From the NCBI GenBank assembly GCA_020746105.1, contig CM036628.1, forward strand, positions 20,541,191 through 20,605,190: a stretch of DNA of 64,000 nt, written 5' to 3'. Under the pieces are notes generated by a model. The model did no database searches and was not told the origin of the DNA. It saw only the letters and a program-made list of their open reading frames with translations. The position numbers were made by a program, and so were the translations under genes. The DNA comes from Trogon surrucura (Eukaryota > Chordata > Aves > Trogoniformes > Trogonidae). Shown one piece after another: positions 1 through 11,476 of this stretch. Within the stretch, counting starts at the first letter, position 1. The number at the start of each line of letters is the position of its first letter.

Positions 1-1390
1 GCATTAGTGAGGCTGGGACTTTAGCACCTAGAGGAACTAGTTGTTTGGATTTACAGAAAGTGATTGGTTTCGCCTCTTCAGGACCGACCTCTGGCTTGCA
101 GCACGCGAGTGCCCCCGCAGCTCAGCAGCTGTGTCGTGGTTTGAAAGTGCGCAGCAGAACATCGCTGCAGCTATTACCTGGCTCGAGGATAGTGTAGGTA
201 TTGGTGTCCAACTGCTCAGAAACCTCGGAAACCAAAGCTTAGTGGCTCTGATTCAAATAAGAACACCCCACAGTGAACACCCCGTAAAACGCAGCTCTGT
301 GCTCTTTCCATCAATTGTCAAAGGAGGCTGGCAGAAGTTGGGAGGTTGTCAGCTGTTTATTTTAAAAATTATTTGTATGGCCTTCATGAAAGGCAATAGT
401 GAGCTTTTGGCCACTGTCGCGGTGTTTATCAGTACATCCTGTTTGGCTGATTTTTTGAAGTTGTTCGTAAGCAATGGGAACATATTTGCTGGAATTTATC
501 CAATTGCAAAGTCGCCCTTAACGCTAAATCACTGCACAGTGCTCTGCAGCCCAGCAAGCGAAGCAGACCCTCAGCCGGGAGCAGCAATTCAGAAAGAGTT
601 CACTGACTGTGACCCCACGAGCATTTGTGGAAAACAAACATCATCAACTCTTGTGCAGATGCTCTCTGGTCTGTGTGAACTTCCATCGATAACGCTTTCA
701 GTCCTCGCTCAGTCATCTCTAATACTGACCGATTTGAGCAAAAGCCACAGCCTTTGTGGAAAGGAGAGATGAAGTTAATCCCAGGTGCTTGTGAAAATAC
801 TATATATTTAAGAACAGGTCTGCTTACAGAAGAGATGCAGCTACTGTTGCTGCCCTGTACTCACACACACAGATTGTTCTGGCAGCCTTAGGATTAGGGC
901 AGATTGTTGTAGAAGTGTAGGAACAAGACAGAGATTTAAAGGCACAAATCGTATCAAACCCACAGAACGGTTCTGCTGAATTTCTTCATACTCAAATTTA
1001 TTCAGTTGTGAAGCGGGGAGAACGTCTTCCCATCTGAAACTGAGGGATGTTTGCTGGCTGGGCTTTTGTTAAGACTCAGCTAGAAGGCTGCGTATGTTGA
1101 GACCGGTTCTAAGTGACCTGTCTGGTACTGCGTGCGCTCGGTGCTGGGAGACGACCATGGCATAGCCAGCCTGGAGGATTTGAACCTTGCCTGCCAGTAT
1201 TGCGGATCAGTTATCCCGCAGGCAGGGAGTGAGGAAGTGGCTTTTTCTGCTGATAAAACTGAACTTACTGCAGGGACTTTGCAGACAGTTATGCTGGTTA
1301 CAGATGTACTTTCCCTATAGGCCCGTTTGCCCTAATTAAGTAAGTAAAACTTTGATTTGCATGCATGCCAAAGACCATTCCCGCTCTCAG
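1..1390. other. Non-coding sequence, nothing recognised
   Basis: No gene, RNA gene or repeat is recognised here. A 732-nt frame at 41-772 on the plus strand opens with TTG and shows no familiar domain, and the sequence around it has no promoter-like or splice structure that I can support. There is a short CA run near 862-872. Confidence 0.5.
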
Positions 1391-1850
1391 TCACAGAATC
1401 ACAGAATCACAGAATGTCAGGGATTGGAAGGGACCTCGAAAGATCATCAAGTCCAACCCCCTGCCAGAGCAGGAACGCCTCAATAATGCTACATAGGAAC
1501 ATGTCCAGGCAGGTCTTGAATGTCTCCAGAGAAGGAGACTCCACAACCTCTCTGGGCAGCCTGTGCCAGGGCTCTGTCACCCTCACTGAGAAGAAGTTTC
1601 TTCTCGAGTTTAAGCGGAACCTCTTATGTTCCAGTTTCAGCCCATTACCCCTTGTCCTATCAGTGGTTGTCACCGAGAAGAGCCTGGCTCCATCCTCGTG
1701 ACACTCACCCTTGATATATTTGTAAACATGAATGAGGTCACCCCTCAGTCTCCTCTTCTCCAAACTAAAGAGCCCCAGCTCCCTCAGCCTTTCCTCATCA
1801 GGGAGATGCTCCACTCCCTTAATCATCCCAGTTGCCTGTCGTTGCTTACC
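1391..1850 (-). mobile_element. CR1 LINE, 5'-truncated 3' end with ORF2 C-terminus
   Basis: On the minus strand this reads as the C-terminal end of CR1 ORF2, the endonuclease/reverse transcriptase protein. Diagnostic stretches are [31 protein letters not shown] and [15 protein letters not shown]. The frame is open over 139 codons from 1826 to 1407. The plus-strand left end carries the typical CR1 tail of tandem ACAGAATC units. The catalytic reverse-transcriptase motifs are missing, because the copy is 5'-truncated at about 1850, so it cannot move by itself. It is about 96% identical over some 140 bases to the copy at 11215, so both come from a closely related, fairly young subfamily. Confidence 0.93.
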
Positions 1851-2069
1851 AGAGTAACGAGCTCGCCAGAAGTGCTCACTGCCATAACTCCCTACGTTAG
1901 CGGAGAGTTGGGCTCCTGCAAAGCAGCGTGGGCAATGTGGCCTGGGGCTGAGGGAAGGGGCTTGATCTCAGTGGGTTCTTTCCTCACGGACCTTCCCCGG
2001 GTTGGTCTGCAGCACATCCCTTGCGTCCTCCACCGTGGAGACGAGAAGCACGTGTGTAGTAGTGTTGGG

Positions 2070-2153
2070 TAGACAGCTGGGCCAGATCATCTTAGAGGTC
2101 TTTTCCAATGATTTTCCAGAGTCATTAATTCTGTGATTCCATGATTCTATGCC
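2070..2153 (+). mobile_element. CR1 3' terminal fragment, diverged
   Basis: The stretch GGGCCAGATCATCTTAGAGG followed by TCTTTTCCAA and ending in GATTCCATGATTCTATG matches the CR1 3' end (sense strand, typically ...GATGATCT...AGGTCCCTTCCAA...ATTCTATGATTCTATG). It lies only about 220 bp from the minus-strand CR1 copy but in the opposite orientation, so it is a separate insertion. Its left boundary is uncertain. Confidence 0.7.
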
Positions 2154-5100
2154 CCAGGCTGCTGCAGCCCGGACGTTTGCTGCTGCCGCTGTTGTATAAA
2201 GAGTGATTGAGCAATACACGTTCTCATGGCATTAATGCAAAAAAATATATTAAAAAAATGGCCCCACGTTTGTCTGTTAGGAAGCTTGTTTCAACGTGCA
2301 AAAGGAACATATGTAGGAACATGTTAGTTGCCTGCTTCATGCTTCTGTTTCTTTCTGAGTTCTTTTTCAAAGGCGTAATTAGGTCGCCGTGATGTATCTT
2401 ACCAGGCAATAACAGCATCAATGCATTTTAGTTCATAGAATACTTGAAGCAGGTTTTCTTAGATGTGCGTGCTTTCCACATGCACAAGAAAAGGAGTCAC
2501 ATGAGGGGGAAAAAAGAAAACACTAATCACTAATATTATATAATTATTAACATTTGCCTGAAATAAAGACTTAGATTTCATGTCATAGCCTGGATGGCAA
2601 CTTTATTTTGTTGCCAACTCAAGCCTATAGAAAAGCAGATATTCAGTGAAAGACACTGGCAAGACATCACTTGAATTTGGTCAAAAGTTACACAAACAGA
2701 AAGTGAATATTTGTGTCCTGATGGTCTGTCTTCTTCTGGATAATTAGGCTGTCTTATTTAAAGGTGTAAAATCACTTACAATAGGAATTGAAAAGCATAT
2801 ATGCCAAGGAAAGTAGGACAATATGTTGTTTATTCTAAAATCCTCTTGCATGCTAAAAATCAGATAACAAAAAGAGGAACACAGAACGGCAAACATTTCA
2901 AAATTCTGCATTTTTATCTGTATAGCTGGGCCCCCAGATGGTAATCATTTTTCCCTTGCAAAAAGAAAAAAAGAAGTAAAGCAGGCCTATAGAAAAGGTA
3001 AAAACTGTGTGGGCTGTGGAAACTAATTTCTAATTACCTGCCTGCGTCTTTACAGCAACTGAAATCTCATTGCTCGTTAGTGGCTCTTTTCGCTGTTACA
3101 GAGCTGCAGTCACCCAGCACCGCTAAATCATGTCGTTGATTATTTCCTCTGGTCCTAGCACAGAGGCGCATGTTACTGTTGTCCAAAAGAGAGGCAGATT
3201 CTGTTTGAAATAGATAGGGTTTTAATTCAAACCAGGAGCGTTTCCCAGCAGAGAGGCCTGCTAGCTCTGTCTTAGCTCATCGCCGATCACATCCCAGCTC
3301 CCTTCTGCGGGCTCTTGAAACTGTGAATAAATAATGGGAACATTCGTACCCCAGTGTTTCTACAGTAACGAAAATATTCCTCTCCGACAGCAGAAAGAGA
3401 AAGGACATCTCAGAATGTTTTGGAGTCTGGGGTGCCCAGCGCCTTGGAAGCTCGACCCAGATTTGCTTCGGACCATCTGAGCACCTTAAATCTCTGCAGC
3501 GGGAGGAAACTCTGGGATCTTCTCACGGGAGACTTGGGGCTCGCCAGCACCAGCCACAAGTACTTACCCATCAGAAACGTTGCTCTTTTGTTGTTGTTAC
3601 TTGCTTTCGAAGGTCTGGTTTTCAGCAGAAACTAAAAAGGAGGAAATAATAATCTTCCACTCTCACACCCCAGAGCCCCTGAGAAGTATTTTCCACGCAA
3701 CTGATACTAAAACAGCTTCACCGGTTGTCTTTGCTAAAGCTTCTTTGCCATCCCTTACAGTTCAGAATGCCTTGGAACACAGAATCCAGTAACCCATGGC
3801 CTTTTGGAGGGCATGAAAGAGAATTTTGTGGGGGAGGGACCCCTGCTTAATTTTGTCAGTGGTGATTTCAATGTCTTTGCCCAGTTCGTCCAAGAGAATT
3901 GCAAAAGTTCTCTTTCCGAGGGGGTCTATAGAGTGGTGAGTAACCCTGTAGCACCTTTTTTCTTATCTGCACAGTGTATTGAGCACATCCTTTATGTGCC
4001 TTTGGGAGCCTTACGCTAACGGTCATTGCTCACCGGCCGGCAGCGTTCCTGGTGGAGAAAGACTGGCACAGTTTGGTGAGATCCAACAAAGCCTAAAGCT
4101 CATGCAACTAACTTTTAGAGCTTTAGAGCTCTCTGCATAAGCATCTTCTGGTGTATCATACAGTGGGAACTAAAATCAGCTCACGAGCTATCTGCTAGAG
4201 TTATGCCAAGTCTTAACGTGTTGGTGATTAACCAATCTTGTACCGCCAAGCCAATTACAAGAGTACTGGTGAAGAAAATCTGTGAGAGTGGTGCAAAATT
4301 CTACATCTTCAGGTTGTCGCTGTTGGGAACCTACCTGAAATATGATAGCTGGCTTTAAGGAAATGAGATTTTCAACTCGTATTGGGACCACTGGGGCATT
4401 TCCATGCCTGCAGCTCACCCTCCTGCCTGAGCCGGTGGACCCAGTAACCATAAAGTGTGGTGGTGCCTGGGTCAGCAGGGACAAGCTCATGAAACTGGTG
4501 TGGGAAGATCCACGGTTCTGAGTATTTGCAAGTTTGCAGTACTTCCTCTCAGCACACCGAAGGGGTTCCCACCCGTTACGTGACGCTGCTTGCCAGCACA
4601 GTAGTGCCCGTCGTGATTTAACACACGTGACGAGTCGGAGAAGGGGCACCAAGAAGGCTGGAGGGAACATGAGGCTGCTCCTGAAGCCATCAGGGTGCCC
4701 GTGTCCCAGGCACGGCGTGTGGAGTTGCTGGCTGCTGTACCCTGCCCGCCACGGCTGCGAAGTGAAGGGTGAGCGTTTTCATGCAAAGTGGGACACAAAA
4801 AGCAACAAACTCCACGGGGGTTCCCAAGGATGGAAAACACCCTTGTAAAAAATACAAGCAACCTTCCCTCATGCTCTTCATCTCATTTGCTTCATAAGAC
4901 CATGCTTCCCCTTTCACTTCATCTGGGCAAATAGCAGCAAAGGTTTCAGAAAACAGACACCTAAGTTAAATTTAAAAATTAGGAATAACCTGACAAGTGT
5001 GAGATCAGACTGCTAACATCCGCAAATGAGATCGCTGCACAGATCAAACCACACAGGAGTGAAAAAGTAAACTCAATGTATCAAAGCACTGGCAGGGGCT

Positions 5101-8100
5101 TGGCACTAGAGCTAATTCCCCGCAACCCCCTTTTCCTCTCTTCTGCCCTAAACCGAAGCCAACTGCAGCTGAAGGAACAGCAACAACTAATGTCAAGGGA
5201 TCAGCAGCAAAAGTCAGGTTTCAGGTCTGCTCTGCGTAGCTCCTGCCTGGTAAAGGACTCCAAGGAGTTGGTCAGAGAAAGCAGGCTCATGAAACAACCG
5301 TTTTATAATTTCATTAAGATGAGAAACAGCCCTGGCAGTACCTACAAATCAAAGCATCTGCAGCAAGGACTTCACGGGTTGATTGGAATAATGAAAAGGC
5401 ATGAGAAGGTTTTGCTCCTATCACTACCGCCCATGACTCTAACAGAGCAGGATAAAATCTTGAGAGCTGGTTCAATTCCCCTGGCCAAGGGTGGAGATGC
5501 AGGGATGTATGTACATGAAGACAGAGCAGCTTTATCTTGGCCCTTCCTGAGAAACTTTAGCTAAGCATAATCTGTTTTGTTGGTTTGGGTTTTTTTGCTT
5601 GTCAGGAACACCAAGTTTGCACCTCCTGGTGGGTATGGACAGACGTACAGCTGCAGACATGTGGTACAGCGAGTTCTAAGCAAACAGGCAAGGAGGGCTG
5701 GGAAGAGACAGGGAAAGGAGCTCTGGCACCCCCCAAGGAGCTGGGTTTGGTCTTCTGAAATAGGACTGCGTGTCAGACCTTCCTGTTCTGGAGAGTGCTG
5801 GCCTTTGCTTGCATCCCACAACGCCTGTTAAATGCAGCTCTGTGTTGGAAGGAATGAGTAAGTCTCTACTATTACAGGCAGTTCATCTGGACAGAGGAGT
5901 CAAGATTTCCTTGGCAATGATAATTCATTGGCCCTGCTGATTCTTTTCTGTCATTAGTTCTCTCTTTGATGATTTCTCCAGTACCTCAGTTGTCTCCTTT
6001 TTTTCTATTTTCTCTCTCAAACTTGTCTTTCACTGATCAATCACTTTTTTTTTCCTGACACCTGGGGAGGAAATGCGACGCAATAATGTCTTAATGACAT
6101 CTGCAGCGCTTTGCTGCAAACATTAGGGGCATTTACCACAAAGACATCTTGCAAATGACTTCCCCCCAGAAAAAAAAAACCAAAAAACTTCTTATTTGAT
6201 TGTAACTTTCAATTTTTGCTGCTTTAAAATGAAAACCTTTGAGAATCTATTTGGGAGATTCAGAAGAAAGCTTTTGAGATTGCCTCTTTAAGGCCTCTGT
6301 CTTTAAAACCTGTGGTCTGGCAGGCTCCAAGTGTAGAACATCCCAACGAGTAGTCAAATAGAGAAGAAGTTCAGACTTGGCTTTTTAAAAAAGTCTAATT
6401 TCAGGCTAAAAGTGAAGTTCCTTATTTCCTCTCCTCCCCTAAATCAGTGGAAGAATGCATGGCAGTCTTACAATCCGCCGTCAGTCAAGCCATAGCTAAT
6501 CCCAATTTGTGTTGGGCTCTGGCTGAGAAATCACAGTGGCCTCTGAACTAAACTGGACTCTACACTTTCTCATTCCAGACTGGGTTACTGGGTGTTGGGC
6601 TTGTTTGTTTGGGTTTTTTGGGGCTTGCTGAGCTTTCACAAAACACTTTGGGGCTTTGTTCTTTTTTTTTTTTCCTTTTTACTCTTCATTCGTAAGCAGA
6701 ACACAGAAGTTTCCCAGGTCTGTCAGTAATTCACAGGTTCCTCTTCCACATCGGTATCAGTCCCACCTCTACTTTTCCCAGGATGTTTCAGCATCTTTTG
6801 CATCCTTATAAAAGACATTTGTAGCCACAGTAAATGACAATGCATTGTCATGTATTGCTGCATCTCATAAATTCATGGTGCAATCTTTTTTTTTTTTTTT
6901 TCTGCAAACTATTGTACGGTTTAAAAAAAGAAGAAGCCACTGCTTTGTGGTCAAGACATGCACAGTAATATGAGAGTTTCACTCACTGAATAACGGTGCC
7001 AAAGTGCAAAGATCAGCCACGGCAATTCCTTTTGCCTTCTCCCTTTCTAACTGAAAGGAGAACCGACATCTGGAAGAAGCACTGAACAGTCACCACATTA
7101 GGGATTTCACATTAGCTCTATTAACATTTATTAGATTGCTGCAGAACAAAACACATCATCAAAGCAACACGCTGCTTTTTGTCAGTGGCCTCAACAGATG
7201 CTTGGGAGGAAGGGAAGATGTGCAGTGAGACAGCATGTGCTAGAGCGGGAGGGAAATTCCAGCGAGGGCGCGTAAGGGCTCTCGCGAGGGCTGGGGGTGC
7301 CAAGCCACTCTTACTCACCACGGCTTTGCAGTAGCCGGGGGTGTTTCGACAGCTCAGGCAAGGAAGAAGTGCCCGTGCCATGGGAGAGGCATAGGGAACA
7401 GAAAGGGATAAGCTCATCCTGAGCAGTCCCTGAGGAGGGAGGGAGAACAGCCGCGAGCAGCCTGGCACAGATGTGGTGTCAGGCACTGCCGCCTTTGAGC
7501 CGTGGAACAGACACTGCAGAGCAGAGAGAAAAACAGGACTGATTTCACATGAAGTCAGGCCAAATCTGCAAGTAGGAAACATTCGTTATGTGCGAGCAAT
7601 ATGGTTTCTTGTTAAAACTGGCAAAAGTAATTAACCCTATTCTTGCAGGGAGTGAATGAGGGATGGCAAAAAATGTATTTTCCTTCCTAAAACACAGATT
7701 GAAGCCGTTGCAGAAGTGAGAAGAGCTCTGCAGCTCAAGAAAGACCATGGGCTGGGGCAAAAAGCTTCTGATTGCTCATGTCGGTCTATTGACAGCCTTT
7801 CGTGTCAGTGTTTGGCTCGGCCTTTACAGCTGCCTGCCCTAACGACAGATCTCCACGTGCAGATGTTCATTCTCCCTGCCACTCTGCTGATGTGTTCAAC
7901 CGGGCCAAACCAGCTGGCCAGCCTGCAGCCCTCCAAAAAGATCCTCGCAGATTTTAGGGCCTTTTACCCTTCCTAAAGACCAGAAAGCGCCTGTCACTCT
8001 CAAATCACTCCCTTCTGAAGCAGCAGATGGTTCTCAATCCATTCTGTTCCAGCTGTGCCATTAGCACATGCATCTTGCATTGCAGGACTGACAGATCTTC

Positions 8101-11100
8101 CCATTTCTGTGCTTTCTAACCCAAACTTCACAGTCACTGGCTTCCAGGCTGTGCCATTTCTATTTGCTTGCTGGCATGGCACTTTGTCTAGATCTTTTTT
8201 CCAAGCAATCCTGGAAAAGACTCTGAAAGGGGTAACACGGGCAAAGGCAGATGGATACAGAGTTGTAATGAGCCCTGTGGGTACAGAGGAGCTGGAGGTG
8301 ATTCCTGTTTTGGTGTGCGGTGCCTGGCGGCTGCGTTGGTTTTCTTTCCTCACATCAGACAAGGCTGCTCCTGTCATCTAGGACCTGACTTTTGGAGCAG
8401 TCCACATAAGAAAGCACTACGGACGAGGAGGATGAAAGACCTGCACTGAGAACTGCTGGAGAATTCCAGGAATTGCTCAGAGGCCAGCCCCAGCACGGGG
8501 TGAGGTGACCGATAGGAAGGTCATCACTGTGCAAGTCCTTGTCCTTGTGCTCAGAGTAGGCCAGCAGAGATCTGCTGGGGGGAGAGTATGAGTCCTGGAT
8601 TCACCCGAACATGTTCCCACACCGCATTCAGCAGTTAGTCGTGGTGAAGAGAGGGAAGAGGCCTTTACCCTGCAGATGGAGCATTGGTTTGCTAGAAGAG
8701 GAAGAAGATTTTTTTTAGGGGACTGCTGGAAGGAAGCTGGTGTGAGAGTGACTCAGTGTCTTCTTGTGGAAGGCTGCAGGGCTCTGCAAACGACAATCTC
8801 ATAACAGTGATGTTTGGCACCTGCTACACCAGTCGCTAAATCTTTGCTAGGGTCAATACCCCTTAAAGGTGCTGAGCAGCCTCACCTGGGGCTCCCCACA
8901 CCTGCCCGTGGCTCTATTTAAGACCAGGGTGGGGTCTTCTCACTTTGTTATGGGCGTGCTCATCTCTAGCCTTGCCTCTAGGATGGACCTTGGCCATGCA
9001 GGTAACTTGTCTCTGTGGATCCTGTAGGTGAGGGTGCTGCCTGTGCTGGGGGTCCCCCCTGGGTCCCAGGTCCCTCATCTTTAGGGAGAAGCCACCCTTG
9101 TGCTCCCCGACTGTCTCCTGTTTGGTCTGAGACTGTACATAACTTCCTGAGAATGCCTGAATAAGATGATGGGAGATGCTGGTGCTTTCCAGGGAAAAGT
9201 GAAGCATCTTAAAATGCAATCTGGAGCAGCCAGTATCCTGTGCAGACAGTGACCTGAGCTCATCAGGAGCACAGAGCCCAGGGACTGTTTTTTATTTCTA
9301 TTTTATTTTGGAAGGAAATGCTGCCTGTGTTGCAGCTCTGGTAACACTTTGCATCAGGAGGGTGTACACAAAGGATGTTTGGCTTATGCTTTTTAGAGAG
9401 CCTGTAAGGACTGTGTTGAGGCACAAGCAAGCACTGTGCTGTGAGCTACTCGTGCTGGCTGTCTCCTTTAGTTACCAGGAAGAAAGGGGTATGGTCAGGG
9501 TGTGATTCTCCTATTCTAGGAGAAGCTAAGCTTTGTTATTGTAAAGTCCTACTTTTTTTCTCTGGTGACTAAAGGGAAGTCAAGATGACTAATTAGCACC
9601 TAAGCATGCAAGCTGTGTCCCATGCCCTGTGTTAGGAACCACAAAACCGTTGAGATCAGATACGTCCTCAAGAGTTTGGATAGAAGTAGGAGAAACTGGA
9701 GAATGTCGGCTTGGGATCTGAGCTCCTAAACTTCATTTGAGCTGCCAAAAACCTTTTCAGATCTAGCCTGGCACACCTGGCACGAACGTCAATACAGGAT
9801 CTGGGCCCCCCCTTCTTCAGCCGAGTGTCTTTCCAGCTGCTGAGCGGCTTTTCCTTCCTTCCAGCTATAAATCCACTGGTAATGGGGCCACGAAGTCCCA
9901 CTTCTTCCTTGGCAGCCTCTGTGACCCGTTTCTTGCTCTCTGGCAGACATGGTTCTGCATTCACTTCAATTTCAGACAATTGTATTTGCAGGGTAAATGA
10001 CTTTATAACTATGACTTGCTAGCTTCTTGGGCTCACTTGCTGTTTTAAGCTTACTTTTCACATCAAGCCCTGGCTAAACAGACTTTCTCTTGCTGAAAAT
10101 GCGTCTTCAGAGCAGGAAGGAACTTGGCTTTGTGAAGATTTATGTCCCTTTTAACCTAATTATGTGGCTGTTTGTAACAATAAGCTTCTGTTCCACTTCA
10201 GATAGTAAAATTTCTGTAAGCTGTTGCTTGCCCCAGGCTATAAGGTACCTACTACTGAAATGCGATGAAATGAAGGAATACATGTAAAAATTGAAATTTT
10301 GTTATTGAAGTCTTGACCTTGTCTTGAATTGTTTGTGCAGGAGTCTAAGGGTGTGGAGTTGGAAATACAAGCTATGTGGAGCAATACAGGAAAATGTTAA
10401 TTTCTGAAAAAATACTTAAGGTAATTTAAGATAAGCATTGAATATTTTCTGTTTGAAATTCAAGTGATTGAAAAAAATTTCTGTAGGCATTAAGGAAAGC
10501 AGAAGATCATTTCACTGTTGCTGGGAAAATCTGAAGAGAGGAAAACCTGTGTCTTTGAAACACACCTGCAAGATTTTGCTACAAAGCACTTGAACCACTT
10601 CTGGTCTGAGGGAACATTTCCATCAGTTTACTTTAGCCATAAATACGTGCCCAAAGGTTTTAAGCAAAGATTCAGCTCGGCAAGCACTTCGCCTTCCTGT
10701 TGCTTCGTTCCTTCCTTATTTCTTACTGTGCGCAGCTGCTGGGTTTGGGTTTGGTTTTGCTCTAATTAAAAATAGAGCTGGATGGGCATGAAGGACAAGC
10801 TCTGCCCTGTGGCTGGAGCTGCCCAGGCCCAGGGATGTCTCTTGGGGAATGGCGGCCGCGCAGGCCCGACGCCGACGGGGCCTTTAGCTGGAGACAGCAA
10901 ATGGTGGCACAGAGACACGTGGCGGTGACTCTCCGTACGCACCCCAGAGCCAGGCGCCGTCCCGGGAGGGCTTGGGCACCTCTTGGCCCTGAGAGATGTC
11001 CTTCTCTTGGGTTCTTGCAGGCTGCAGGAGGAAACCTGTGGTGCATTGCCTCGTGAGGTGGGTGCTGCGGCAAGCACTCGCTCTTCATCATGTATCTTCC

Positions 11101-11214
11101 TCAGGGTGCTGCTATTTTTCTTTTTTATTTTTCCTGATGTGCCATCTCAGCAGAGCCCTGTGGTGGAGGGGAAGGAGCTGGTGTTGGCAGTGAGGGTCGA
11201 TGGCCGCCCTGTGT
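2154..11214. other. Non-coding sequence, no gene recognised
   Basis: About 9 kb of fairly AT-rich sequence without recognisable genes. The longest frames (160 codons at 4188-4670 minus, 162 codons at 5076-5564 plus, 153 codons at 7121-7582 minus) have no known domain. Poly(T) runs occur at about 6661-6674 and 6885-6901. No tRNA or clear retroelement was seen inside it. Confidence 0.5.
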
Positions 11215-11476
11215 CACAGAATCACAGAATGTCAGGGATTGGAAGGGAGCTCGAAAGATCATCAAGTCCAACCCCCTGCCAGAGCAGGAACGCCTCGATA
11301 ATGCGACATAGGAATGTGTCCAGGCAGGTCTTGAATGTCTCCAGAGAAGGAGACTCCACAACCTGTGCCAGTGTTCCGTCACCCTCACTGGGAAGAAGTT
11401 TCTTCTTGAGTTTAAGCGGAACCTCTTATGTTCCAGTTTCAGCCCATTACCTCTTGTCCTGTCATTGGTTGTCCCC
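11215..11476 (-). mobile_element. CR1 LINE, 5'-truncated 3' end with internal 13-bp deletion
   Basis: A second copy of the CR1 subfamily at 1391, in the same orientation and starting with the same ACAGAATCACAGAATG terminus. It ends within the segment meaning DRTRGNG/KLEH (minus strand), so it is about 200 bp shorter than the first copy. Relative to that copy it lacks 13 bases (CTCTGGGCAGCCT) between two CCT repeats near 11362, which breaks the ORF2 frame. The plus-strand frame of 281 codons running over it is antisense CR1 and not a gene. Confidence 0.9.

Noticed and set aside
41..772. Plus-strand frame of 243 codons
   Set aside because: It opens at TTG, not ATG, matches no family I know, shows no domain, repeat or coding-like pattern, and has no supporting splice or promoter context. 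Most likely chance; a protein search with no hit would confirm.
1357..1701. Plus-strand frame of 114 codons
   Set aside because: Antisense of the CR1 copy at 1391-1850.
4188..4670. Minus-strand frame of 160 codons
   Set aside because: No recognisable motif; overlapped by frames on both strands, as expected of chance open sequence.
5076..5564. Plus-strand frame of 162 codons starting with ATG
   Set aside because: Gln-rich stretch but no domain or homologue recognised; low support for coding.
8000..8381. Stretch open on both strands (125 and 108 codons)
   Set aside because: Neither translation is recognisable, and both being open suggests locally low stop density.
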